Position numbers and translations under genes: made by a program. Positions 35,228 through 45,238 of a DNA stretch of 64,000 bases are shown in pieces. The stretch is taken from the NCBI GenBank assembly GCA_014529385.2, contig CM043944.1:168711740-168775739 (forward strand). Direction: 5' to 3'. Below the pieces are notes generated by a model that worked only from the letters and a program-made list of their open reading frames with translations, was not told the origin of the DNA and did no database searches. The stretch is from Adiantum capillus-veneris. Taxonomy: Eukaryota; Streptophyta; Polypodiopsida; Polypodiales; Pteridaceae. Every line of letters begins with the position of its first letter. Positions within the stretch are counted from its first letter, which is position 1.

Positions 35228-35614
35228 TCAATAAAGTCCTGTCGTCTTGAGCATCTGCAAATGTGATTCGTATCGTAGGTTGCCGATGGTCAAGGTTGGG
35301 CCGAATATTTTGCTTTCGTGGGTGAAAAAGCCGGTGTAGAAAGCTTCTTTGAATGTTTGCATGTGGAAGCTAGGCAAAATCATAATCCTTTGGTATAGGA
35401 GGTGTAACACTTTTGGAGAAGGCTGCAATGAAAGATCGTACATCATATCAGTCACTGTGTCGGCCGTCGATAGTAAACTCGAGGTCGTGGCTTTATCTGG
35501 CGCGAACACTTCAATGCAAGCTAAGAGAGTCCTGCAGATTTTCTTGAGCATCTGACATGAAAGGTCAGGAGAGCCAGTAAAGAGCTTGATGGTGCCCGTT
35601 AGGGTTTTCACCAT
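35228..35614 (-). pseudogene. C-terminal part of the element C coiled-coil ORF
   Basis: A 128-residue frame ends 50 bases before the LTR C polypurine tract. It reads KAYMVKTLTGTIKLFTGS near its start and is mostly alpha-helical in appearance without known motifs. It is probably the end of the long protein encoded at 38488-35626, displaced by a frameshift near 35620. The position just inside the 3' LTR is where env-like or accessory ORFs of plant Ty3 elements occur. Confidence 0.45.
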
Positions 35615-35625
35615 GTAGGCTTTAC

Positions 35626-36851
35626 CTATTCTCTATCCTGCCTTTGGTCCTGGCATCCTGGGATAATTACGCCAATTTGGCTTCTTTTCTGCAATCCTGC
35701 CATGCTCTTTCCAGTTTCTGACTCTTGGCACCGGGTAGAAGGTTGCATCCTAATCTCCTTTGGTGCCTCCACCAAGTAGATGAGGTAGGATGGGTATTTG
35801 TTCAGCCAACCTTTCCTCCATCTAGGTTGTGAATCTACTATCTTCTTTGATTGTTCCTCCTTTGTGATGTCGCCTTCGTAAAGAGCGACATACTGCTCCT
35901 CCTCTATTCTCTTTTTTGTCTTTAGCACTTCAAATTTCATCAAAGGGTAAGGCAGGCTGGGTTGCATCCACTGTTCATGGAGCACTTTTGTGTCTAGTCC
36001 CTGAAGTCTAATGGAGATTAGGAGTCTCCTCTCCCATTCCATTTCTGCCTTGGCACTCTCCTCTACTGACTTTTCTATTTGGTCATGGAGCCTTTGTTCT
36101 TCTTCTTCAGAGATTCTTGAAGTCAAGGCCACCTCTTGAGCTGTGGCTGGATCTTCAATTGTGGTTGCCTCTCCACTTTCTGGTAGCTCTATGGCTGCTC
36201 CACCTGATTCTTCTTGTGGTGTCTCTGTCTCTCTTCTTTGTTGCTCTTGTAGATCTTGGAGTTGTTTGCGGAGGGCCTCATTCTCTGTCCGTAGTGTTTG
36301 ATTTTCTAATGTGAGCCTCTCCTCTGCGGCCAATGATCCCTCCGCAATGTGCAACCTTTGCACTTGCTCTAATCTCAGCTTTCTTTGTAAGCTTCGGACC
36401 TGGTCTTCCAAAGCTGGTATGATAGCTCCCTCTTGTTCGGTTCCTGCTTGCTAGCTCTAGGGGTAGTCCTGAGTCTAGTGATTGTTATTTCTTGGAGCTC
36501 GACTCTCTCCCTTAGCTCAATGAGCTCATCCTTGGCCACCTCCAACTCATCATCTATCCGCTCCCTTGCTTCCTGTGCACTTGTTACTTCTCTTGAAGCC
36601 TCGGCTAGCTGGAGTATCAAGCCGTCTCTCTCGTTTTCCGTGTCATAGAGTGATGCTTTATGACTTTCAGATTCAGTCATAGCATTCTCTAATTTTCTCT
36701 GCAACTCCGCTTCCCTTTGTTTGGCTGTCTCAATCTCTACTTCCTTTGCCTTAGACCTTTCTTTTATCTTGCTGAGCAGTTCATGCACCATGTGCATGTC
36801 TTTTTCATCATCATCTGTCAACTCTAAAGCTCTTTCCGCCACCACCTCCAC
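35626..36851 (-). pseudogene. Coiled-coil middle region of the element C ORF (two shifted frames)
   Basis: Two frames, 36851-36375 and 36411-35626, meet near 36430. Together they encode a long heptad-patterned coiled coil (ERSKAKEVEIETAKQREAEL, LENQTLRTENEALRKQLQDL, EEEEQRLHDQIEKSVEESA) followed by a less charged tail (RWRKGWLNKYPSYLIYLVEA). The second frame reads smoothly upstream of the join as LEDQVRSLQRKL, pointing to a simple frameshift. I recognise no family. Coiled coils suggest self-assembly, for example a gag-like or virion-scaffold role, but this is inference. Confidence 0.5.
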
Positions 36852-36865
36852 TGGCTTTGGCTCTT

Positions 36866-38488
36866 CTAGTACTTTTGGTTCGTCGAGTTTCTCTTCACTT
36901 TCTTTTTTACTCTTTGTTTTTTCCTCCGTTCATCTTGTTTTTGTAGGGTGATCCCATAAACTGCCTCAAGGGCCTCTTCTTCGGTGTATCCTATCTCTAC
37001 CAGATCCTCATAATCATTTCTCTTTTGCTGAACTGGATCTATCTTCTTTTCTTTGGTCTCGGCCTCTGGCTTTTCCAAATCATCTGTGTCCACCTCTACT
37101 GTGGTCTCCTCCACAATTTTTTCCGTCTTCTTAGGGCTTGGTACATCAGTCATAGAGGGATATTTGTCCTCAGCTTCCTTGGCTTTCCCTTTGTCGGCTT
37201 GCCCATCTTTCTCTTGAGGCTTAGTAGACTCATCTACTTTCCTTTTCCCCTTGTCGTCTTTTTTCAGCTCAGCTTTTAATTGTTGTACCTCCTCTTCAGT
37301 GTATGGCTCGACAGGTTGCTGCTCGAGAATAGCCTCTGACTCCTCATAAGCTTTAATATATTGATCATATTGATCAATATGTGGCCTGGCTGAGCTAGTT
37401 CCGACTTTAGTGGGGTCTGGCACCCACTTTTCTTCAAAGTCACCCTTTAGAGCTCTTTCCGCTCTAAACTGCTCCACTAGTCTCTCCATTCTTGCCGCTT
37501 TCTGACTTTTGGTTTGCTTGGGAGCAACCTTCTTCTTTACTTTCTTCTTAAGTGGCTCGTCCACGTCCTCTTCAGGTTCTGAAACTACTTTTAGTTTCCG
37601 GAGTGCTCTTGTGGATGCCGTCTTGGATACTTCGGGCTGTTCTTCCTCCTCGTCGGCTTCTCTAAGACACTCATTCTGGGAGGGAACCTTTGGCCACTGA
37701 TCTCTAGCTCCAATAGCTTCATAAGCTATTCTTGTCAGAATTTCTGCTCCTCCTATGTACTTTGGCTTCTTGTTGTGCATGGCAATTACTTGCTCGTGGA
37801 TGTGTTGAGCGTAATTCACCTCTTTTGGCATATTGCTCTTTAATGCCCATGTGATGGTGGTCGCAATGGCATGGGGTGGTGTCGTATACTTTTGCGGTCT
37901 TTTACTGAAAACATGAAGAAATTGGTTGTACAGTCGGCAAAGGGTTGCCGCTCTTGGGTCCGCCATATCTCCATAGGTTGCATTCTGCTTCTTGGGCCCA
38001 TAGACCTCTATGGCCTCCCTTCTTTCCCTGACCGAGCTCCCTTTGTTGTGCAGCTTCAATGCGTCTGCAATGAGCTCTGGAGTGATCTGTACTTCTACTT
38101 TCTCTCCATCCATGGCTGTCAATGTGGCTTTTCCATCCTTCTGAATGGATGTTGCCAACTCGTACACTCTTCTTGTATCCACACCTGATGGTCTCGAGGT
38201 GAAGAAACTGTGCAAGTCTTCCCTTTCCAGGTACCTGCTGATGTCTTCTGACCTGCTATAATCTACCAGTTCCTGTGGGATCATCGGTACATCCACCGTT
38301 TGCCCTTGAGGATCTCTGAAAGTCCCCTGGTAGATCTTTATTCCCTCTTTCTCCAATACGGCTTCCTCCACCCAAGTTTTGGTTGGCTTGAGGGTTTCTG
38401 CTGGAATGTCAAAGGGTTCCGCTTCTGCAAGAGCATCTTTGATTGTCGGTCTTTTTCTCTTCGTTGCCGATGACTTGGCGGAATCCAT
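36866..38488 (-). CDS. Element C ORF, N-terminal 540 residues, unknown function
   Basis: From ATG 38488 (MDSAKSSATKRKRP). Basic N-terminus, then a globular region about residues 25-270 (YQGTFRDPQGQTVDVPM, YLEREDLHSFFTSRPSG, VEVQITPELIADALKLH, CRLYNQFLHVFSKRPQ, ATTITWALKSNMPKEV). Its organisation recalls the 'putative plant transposon protein' domain of some Ty3 3' ORFs, though I am not certain. A long charged Lys/Glu-rich tail follows from about 300. A frameshift in A/T runs near 36905-36930 ends it early; the other frame continues into the coiled coil. It has no zinc knuckle, protease, RT or integrase. Either C is a non-autonomous element with this as its only protein, or it is a 3' accessory ORF of element B. 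Confidence 0.55.
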   Translation of the reverse strand: MDSAKSSATKRKRPTIKDALAEAEPFDIPAETLKPTKTWVEEAVLEKEGIKIYQGTFRDPQGQTVDVPMIPQELVDYSRSEDISRYLEREDLHSFFTSRPSGVDTRRVYELATSIQKDGKATLTAMDGEKVEVQITPELIADALKLHNKGSSVRERREAIEVYGPKKQNATYGDMADPRAATLCRLYNQFLHVFSKRPQKYTTPPHAIATTITWALKSNMPKEVNYAQHIHEQVIAMHNKKPKYIGGAEILTRIAYEAIGARDQWPKVPSQNECLREADEEEEQPEVSKTASTRALRKLKVVSEPEEDVDEPLKKKVKKKVAPKQTKSQKAARMERLVEQFRAERALKGDFEEKWVPDPTKVGTSSARPHIDQYDQYIKAYEESEAILEQQPVEPYTEEEVQQLKAELKKDDKGKRKVDESTKPQEKDGQADKGKAKEAEDKYPSMTDVPSPKKTEKIVEETTVEVDTDDLEKPEAETKEKKIDPVQQKRNDYEDLVEIGYTEEEALEAVYGITLQKQDERRKKQRVKKKVKRNSTNQKY

Positions 38489-38655
38489 GGATCCTGTAAC
38501 TCCAATTTCCGAAGTTAGCGTCTTTTTAGTACTGAAAGCCGAAATGAAGCTTTTAACTATTCAAATGACTTGAAAATTGAAACATGAGCTATTCAGGGCC
38601 TAAGGATGCAAGGTAGGTGAAAAAATATGCAAAATGGGCTCAAAATCATGCTGGA

Positions 38656-39664
38656 GACATCATACATGTATGATGTCTTTTGTGTCAAAATGACTTCATA
38701 TTGGTTGTGCTTGTAGCTGATAGTGTATATATGAGTATCATATGCTTGGATTTGAGTTTGGATCCCATTTGGTCAAGTTTTGGCCAGTTTAGTCCAGTTT
38801 CGGCTCTTGGAAAAATTTTGAAAGAGATTTGGATTTTATGATCCAAATTGGATAAAACTTGGTGGTTCACTTTCAAATGGCATGTAGATCACTTCTGTTT
38901 GGTGGTTGAAGCCCTGAGGTGCCAAAATCACATAGTGAGACATCATACGCGTATGATATCTTTTAGTGTATTTTTTGAACAAATTTCTCTATAAGCTTGG
39001 ATTTGGCTTTAGATAGGCTTATTCAGTGGATTTATGAAGTTTGGATAGATTTTGGGCTAAAAATGGCTCTGGAGAAATCATACGCGTATGATGTATTTTT
39101 CATCAATTTTGCATGGGATTGGTTCTGTGGACTCCCCATGTACTAATGAAGGACTGTTTCTACTCAAATCTTGGTTTGGACTTGAGTATGTTGGATTTGG
39201 GCCAAAAATAGGCTTTAGGTGAAGGATTTTCCCTCAATTGGGCTAATGGGGTGATCCTCTTGACCAAATGGTTCCAAATTTCATATGTAGCATGTATTAG
39301 ATATATATAATGGATGTATGATGACAAATGAGCAGTTTTGGCTCTGTAAGTGCAAATAGACATCATACGCGTATGATGTCTTTTGTGTCAAAATGGTTCT
39401 TTTTGGTTCCAGATAGCTTGTAGATGTGTTAATCAACAATCCTACAAAGTTTCAATGAGTTTGGAGTTATTTTGACAAAATTAGGACCAAAAATCAATTT
39501 TATGGCCTACTTTGCGTCTTTTTGGTTTTCCTTGGGTTTTCTAACTCCAATTCTCATGATACTTGGTTCATAGGATGTGATTAACATGTGGAATGAGGCT
39601 ATGCACTCAAATGTTGAAATGGATGTGAAATTCATGCTGTGAGACATCATATGCGTATGATGTC
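38656..39664. repeat. Array of 22-bp palindromes upstream of the element C ORF
   Basis: Five copies of a perfect or near-perfect palindrome (half-site GACATCATACG, then its reverse complement) at 38656-38677, 38939-38960, 39074-39095, 39359-39380 and 39643-39664. Spacings are 283, 135, 285 and 284 bases, i.e. roughly multiples of 140. The copy at 38656 has CATG instead of CGCG at its centre and remains a perfect palindrome. Flanks such as CTTTTGTGTCAAAATG are shared by copies 1 and 4. A sixth copy lies at 63803 upstream of element B gag. Confidence 0.9.
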
Positions 39665-41708
39665 TTTTCTTGAAATGTTGGTCTTTTTGTGCAAAGAATG
39701 CTTTGTGCTAGTGCCCTAAGCCCTGCTAACTAGTTTTCAACTTAAAAAGTCATCAGTTTAGCTAAAAAGCCCGCTTATAGGCATTTCAGTCTCCGAAGTC
39801 GTCTTTTTGCCTTGGAGTTGAATTTCTTCAACTTTTCTTCTCGAGAGTTGCATTTCCAACTCGTTGGATATGTTGTGAAGCCATCTATTTGGTTGAAATT
39901 GACTTTGGCTCCCCGTTCTCCATCTTTCTCCTTTTGGTTGCCCGAAAGCGTCTTTTTCACCATCGGTAAGTGAATCAGCTTTCTTTTGGGTTTGCTTGCA
40001 AACATAAGTCATCCATGTATATTTGAAGCTGCTTGTGAAGTTTCATTTCATTCGGTCGTCAATTTCAGCTGTTATGCCAAAATGACGCTTTGTGTGTCCG
40101 CAGCCGGCGAATCGGTTGTTCTGACCTACTTTTGGTGGTCCAAACCTGGAGATACTCCATTGTAAGGTCTCTGACCCGATCACAAGAGCACCCTTGTACC
40201 ACGAAATTAATACAATGGAATAAGTTACTATTTTTAGCAGTTTTCCAGATTCTGTCAGTGTCATGATATTTAGAACGTTATAAAGCTTCAAAATGTGAAT
40301 TAAAATAATTTTTGTGAAAAATTTCCAAAAATAGTAAGTTTTTGGTCACCCAAACCGTCGAGTCTCGACCGTCTCGAAAAACTGCACCCGTACCCCAAAT
40401 TTGAAAAAAATGCATTTTCGGACCCGGGGGGCTGCTATATATGGCTGGTACTCGGGCCAGTACGCCTTAGTTAGAGCTTCGTATGGCAATTTACGGCATC
40501 AAAATCCGATTCGTATGACCCGTTTTAGCCTAGAACCAAATTTCCTAAAAATTGTCCGGGGAGGTACCGGGGGCCCGGGACTGTGTGGGAACAGGTCCCA
40601 GGCCACTCCAGATCAGCTTTAGCAGCTAGGGGGCGCCCTCTTGCTTTGTGGGAGTCTTGGGAAAGCTGCCAAGCCTGCAACTCAGTCTCAGAACCAGTTA
40701 ACCAAGCCAACCTGACACTTGGTGGGCAGAGAACTGGACTTGCCATGCTTAACTGGAGAAGCTCCCAGATGCATTTAGCAACCCAGATCGATTTTCAGCC
40801 TGTAGGAGCCTATTTAAAGACCTGCATACACACACACACACACACTTATGATCACACACACACACAGTGCATACACACACACCCACATACATTGGGGAGG
40901 TGCTGCCGAATCACACACCTATTGAAGAAGAAGCAAGGAGGGAGGTGCTGCCGAATTTTCATCTCAAGAAGTTCGATTAGATCAGAGAATTGAGAAGATT
41001 ACCAGCCCCTAATCACGGTAACGACAGTTTAATTAATGCTATCTGTAAATTCCTTTCTCTACCATCAAAATTTCTCGTACATTATGCCTATTCCTAGCCG
41101 AAAATCTCTATGACTACTCTCTAAATTCTCCTTATTCGTACTCTATTATGTAATCATCATTCCATAGCTGAATTATCAGCCATTCTTCACTCTTGATTAA
41201 TGATTAGAGCATAATTATCAGAATCTTCTCTCTCTAGATAGCATAGTAATTAATCGGTAAGCTAGTATTTGTGCAGATTGAAGAGAATCACTATTGTAAT
41301 CACTCATTAACATTGCAGCTTAATTGAATTCATTTTTCTTATGCATTAAGACGTAATTAAGGAGAAATTAATCCGTCATTAAGTCTCTAAGAATTGGTTT
41401 TTCCTCACACATATGCATAGGGTAAATCTGCATCATCTAATTGCTAGGAAATAGTTTAATCATACTTAATCCAATTCTCTGGTAATTCTAATAGTGAAAT
41501 CTTAATTATTCTTGATCATGCAAGCCGAATAATTATCTTAGAGCCGGTTCCCATAGGATTATGTGCCATCCTTAATGATTGCTTATGAAAGAAATCTAGA
41601 CTCTCATATAGGAGGGATTAATTGATGTCACTAATCTACCCATTGGACTGTTATGATGCTTGTGAACCTTAGCTCTTTCTCCAAGATAATAATTTAAAGT
41701 AGTGAGAA
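39665..41708. other. Non-coding stretch with AC repeats
   Basis: No gene. It holds (CA)n-rich text at 40829-40892 and two copies of GGAGGTGCTGCCGAAT at about 40897 and 40941. A GGTACCGGGGGCCCGGG block lies near 40563. At 40002-40024 there is a 23-base exact match to the RT active-site codons of element B (see findings). AT-rich sequence with many TAATTA motifs fills 41000-41650. Confidence 0.4.
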
Positions 41709-41879
41709 ATGGCCCCGGTTAAGAGGACGCGCTTCGGTGGTGCCCATGATCGCGAAGCAGGAATGAGTAATGTCAACGGAAAGGGGAAGGCTCCCATGGA
41801 CGAGAAAATACCGGCCATCTCACGGGCCATCGATGAAGAAGTGGAAGAGGTAGATCATATTTTTATTCAAGTTGTTTAA
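41709..41879 (+). CDS. Short ORF or first exon, unknown
   Basis: 56 codons from ATG 41709 (MAPVKRTRFGGAHDRE), with a basic start and acidic end (AIDEEVEEVDH). The composition is protein-like and unlike the AT-rich surroundings. A GAG|GTAGAT at about 41848 could be a 5' splice site. No domain is recognised. It could be a gag N-terminus remnant or a captured exon. Weak call. Confidence 0.25.
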   Translation: MAPVKRTRFGGAHDREAGMSNVNGKGKAPMDEKIPAISRAIDEEVEEVDHIFIQVV

Positions 41880-42140
41880 ATTAACATTGCATACGCTAGT
41901 TAGGAATGCTCATATCCCCAAACATGTTGGAGAAATCCGACGGAAACCTCGGCATTGAAATCATTGTACATTAAGTTCTAAAGTAGGAAGGTAATGTCTG
42001 ATGGGTATGCTGTTTGCAAGAGGAAAGAATGTTTGCTAGGGAAAATTTAGCTCGACATGTTCATTTTATTTCCAATGTTGAATCAGTCCTGACCCCCCTA
42101 CTGATCACAGGGGGCAGAGTTCCTCGTTAGGACTCTTGAA

Positions 42141-42257
42141 TCCACGACATGCTTTCTATGCGGTGGATACCCACGACTTGCTTTCTATGCGGTGGGAACC
42201 CACGTCTTGCTTTCTATGCGGTGGGAGTGTCCATGACGTGCTTTCTATGCGGTGGAC
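42141..42257. repeat. Minisatellite, four copies of about 29-31 bp
   Basis: Core TGCTTTCTATGCGGTGG(A/G) recurs four times, each preceded by CCACGAC, CCACGAC, CCACGTC or CCATGAC. Confidence 0.92.
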
Positions 42258-44050
42258 ATACCTAGTTGTATGGGTAGCTAGGCGACAACGGGAGGAGTGA
42301 ACTCTCGCTGGAGGGGGGATGTTGTACCTCCAGAACATTGGAACTTTTATGAATAAGTTTGAGTAGAATTTTTACTAGAATTCTGTCTTGGTGTTGTTTG
42401 CAATACTGGTTGAAGGGTTGTTTTAACGAACCATGTGATTCGGAATTAAACAAGGAATATTTATGTTGAACAACCTTTGTGGTAGTAATTAGGTCACACG
42501 ATGAAGTGTGAGTGTGGGGGTGGAAAGTGGGGGCTTGGCTCAGGTTGCCAATGCCTATGAGAAGGGTGGTCCCGATTGGTCGGGAACTCTCTATCTCCAT
42601 AGTGCTTACTCGATATTAGTAACGCTCATTGCCCCTAGAGCGGGGAATTCTCGAGAGTACGTGCCTCTGAAACATGGGGAAAAATGCACTCGAGGCTTCT
42701 CTCCTCTTGGAAGGTGGATCGTAGGATCGCTAGATAGTTTAAGTACGCTTCCCCTGCAAGGTGGAGCTAGATCTCCTTGCTAGTAGGCTCGAACTCGACT
42801 CACTTTGTGATGAGAGATCGTCCGCTAGTCGAACCCTGAACCATTTTGTTTGCTTCCGCTATAGATCTAGTGGCCACCAGGTTTACCATCAGATCCGTTG
42901 TTTGATACGACGGGGTGGGGACCTCGCATCCATGGTTGCATTGTTCTCGATGTTGTTAAGCTTCCTGAGAAGTTTTGTGTCGTTTCGACAACTTTTTCAT
43001 GTTTGCCTCTTGCAGACTCTGTTGACCTAGGGTTTTTCCAGTCGTTCTTTCTCGAGCTTTGAGTGTTAGAAACCCATCTTCTATACTAGGGTAACCCACC
43101 TATAAGTTCTTGCAAGGTTTGGTTAGGCGGTTGTGCCACTACCTAGCATTCTACCGCATTCCCCGTCTGCTCTTGTTTCTTGGTTTTGGTCAGTTTTCGC
43201 GACAAAAGTTAATGATAAGCATCAAAAGCTTATGGCAACGAGTCTACCTCTCATGTCTGGTGTCCTCTGAGCTCTCGTAGCAATCGTAGAAGGCTGTAGA
43301 AGGTTGGATGCTCCTGTGTGCTCTTTGCTCTCTCCAAGAAGGTAATAGTGGAAATGAGCTTGAAAGTGATGTGAAAAATACTTAACTTCGGACTTCTCGG
43401 ATCACTTGTTACCAAATTTGACATGTGCTCCTATCTCGTCGTGAAATGCACTTTAGGATTTGAAATTTCTCAATTTGGACTCCGTTTGACCTGTTTCTGA
43501 GAAATCTGTCCACTTTGCCAAAATTCTGTCATTTCGGGCTTTCCGCAACTTTTCCCGAATTGTACTCAATTTTTACCATGGGTTTCCCTTGTCATTAGAA
43601 TCATCACCATCTATTCTTTTCTTTTTTTTAATCTCGTTTCACCTGCTTTTTTTATTTTTCTTTTACTTTTATTAAGAAAATCATAAAAAATAAAGAAAAA
43701 TAGCAAATTGAAGCCAAAAAATTCCAACCATACACGATAAATAGCTGGTAACCCTGTGTATATGAATATACACTTATTTGTGATTTCTAGACTTGGATTA
43801 CCACTTTTTCCACGTTTTAGCTCCAAAAACACTCTTATTTAATGATATTTACACGTCTAGAGACCCAAATTCATCATTTGATCTCTTCTTGTTACAAAAC
43901 AAGGTATATAAGGGCATAAATATTATCAATATCCGCAATCAAACATAAAAATTGAAAAATCATGTAAGACACTGCCCTTGTAATATAATTTTTGTTTTTC
44001 TTTGTTTTTGTCGCTTGTAGCTGCTTTGTAGCTCCTGTATACGTGTATAC
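42258..44050. other. No gene seen
   Basis: Mixed sequence, partly GC-rich (42500-43100) and partly AT-rich (43600-43960). No paired LTR, inverted ends or protein motifs were found. It might be part of a long 3' LTR or non-coding tail of element B. Confidence 0.35.
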
Positions 44051-44064
44051 CTCCCCCCCTCCTA
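44051..44064 (-). promoter_or_regulatory. Candidate internal polypurine tract of element B
   Basis: On the minus strand GGAGGGGGGGAG follows the last B reading frame by about 20 bases. The next bases (GTATACACG) do not begin with TG, so an LTR start here is not shown. It resembles the tract next to LTR C. Confidence 0.4.
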
Positions 44065-44084
44065 GTCTGAGTCCTCCCGGACGA

Positions 44085-44603
44085 CTATGAAGTGTCTGTG
44101 GACGAAGCATTGTAGTTGTTTTGGTCATAAGTTCCCAATGCAATTGTAGAGCGATGATACAACAGTCTTTCCAATAAAGCTGCTCTTTGTTTGATTGAAG
44201 GATTGGTTGTCAGGTTTTGGGTTGGTTTTGGCACTTCGGTAGTAGAATCAGTAGATGGATTCTTCTTTACCTTGTTGTTCTTTTTCACAATCCAAATCTA
44301 CTTCCGCTTCGCTTGTGCTTGTCACAAACTCTTTGCGACCCAAACCTGCTTTGTTCTTTGTGTTGATTTCCTCGCCTTGAAATACCTAGGAGTTTTCGTG
44401 GATTGTACTGAAGGGAGTTCCTGTTTACAAATCCTTGGGATCCAAATTTTCTTGCTATAGCTTTGTGCCGTCATGAACTTCTTTGGAATCCATATCTGTT
44501 TCACTGTCCTTGATTGTCTGGAATCACTCTGTTGTCTGGTATTGAAGACTCTGTTTTCCACCTTTGTGTTCTCTGGCATAACTTTTTTTGGTCTCCATAC
44601 CAA
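44085..44603 (-). pseudogene. W-x-P repeat tail downstream of the second protease of element B
   Basis: Same frame as the protease-like ORF at 44667-45188, separated by single stops. It contains five short repeats of the type (I/V)W(I/V/R)(P/V/A)K: LVWRPKK, QIWIPKKF, KIWIPRI, QVWVAKS and IWIVKK, embedded in Lys/Gln/Thr-rich linkers. Similar tryptophan repeats occur in some plant retroelement gag linkers. The function is unknown. Stops at 44667, 44322 and nearby make this copy broken. Confidence 0.5.
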
Positions 44604-44666
44604 CGTTGACTCCGTTTTTTCCCAAGGTTGAGCCGTTATATTATTTCTTGTCTTCCTTATCCAATG

Positions 44667-45188
44667 TTAAGAGTTCCTCGTCGAAGAGCAATCCAGTTGT
44701 ATAGAAACTTTTGGTTGCCATTGCTTCTTCTTTTTCTCTGGTTGTTGTTTACCTTTGTTCTTGGATTCTTCCTTTGGAGTTGGCTCTAATCCTTTGGTGA
44801 ACTTAACTGATTGACTTTCACCTTCGTATTTGATAAGCACTGATTTAGAACTCCAGTCAATCATTGCATTGTATTGCTTCTGCCATGGTTGTCCTAGCAA
44901 TAATGGATGTTGTGTAGCTTGGTCTTCAACCACGTAAAACATATGAGGATACACATACTGGTTAATCTGTATATGTAAAACTATGCATCCGACAGTTTTG
45001 ATTGAATTCTCAGAGTAACTCTTTAACTCTTGCTTGGCAGTTTGTAATTTAGTGTCATTTGTCAATTGTCTATACAAACTGAGTGAAAGTAGGTTAGTTT
45101 GAGATCCTGAATCCAATAGTGCTCTGGCTTTGATTTGGTTGGTTCCTACTTTGCATTCAATGATGGGTTCTTCTTTGTCATTATCCAT
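44667..45188 (-). CDS. Second retropepsin-like ORF of element B, downstream of integrase
   Basis: 173 residues from ATG 45188, 50 bases after the integrase stop. The N-terminal part fits a clan AA aspartic protease: KARALLDSGSQTNLLSLSLY with D-S-G, a middle FYVVEDQ, and HPLLLGQPWQKQYNAMIDW, the usual hydrophobic-G second motif. The tail is Lys/Gln-rich. B also has the normal protease next to gag (DSGAG near 59790), so this is an extra copy in an unusual place. It may be a DDI1-like or gag-processing enzyme, or a captured gene. A stop ends it at 44667, after which the frame continues with W-x-P repeats. Confidence 0.75.
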   Translation of the reverse strand: MDNDKEEPIIECKVGTNQIKARALLDSGSQTNLLSLSLYRQLTNDTKLQTAKQELKSYSENSIKTVGCIVLHIQINQYVYPHMFYVVEDQATQHPLLLGQPWQKQYNAMIDWSSKSVLIKYEGESQSVKFTKGLEPTPKEESKNKGKQQPEKKKKQWQPKVSIQLDCSSTRNS

Positions 45189-45238
45189 TTCTGTTATAAT
45201 GACTGCGTTTATTCGGATTGCTCCTTCATTGTGCTGTT

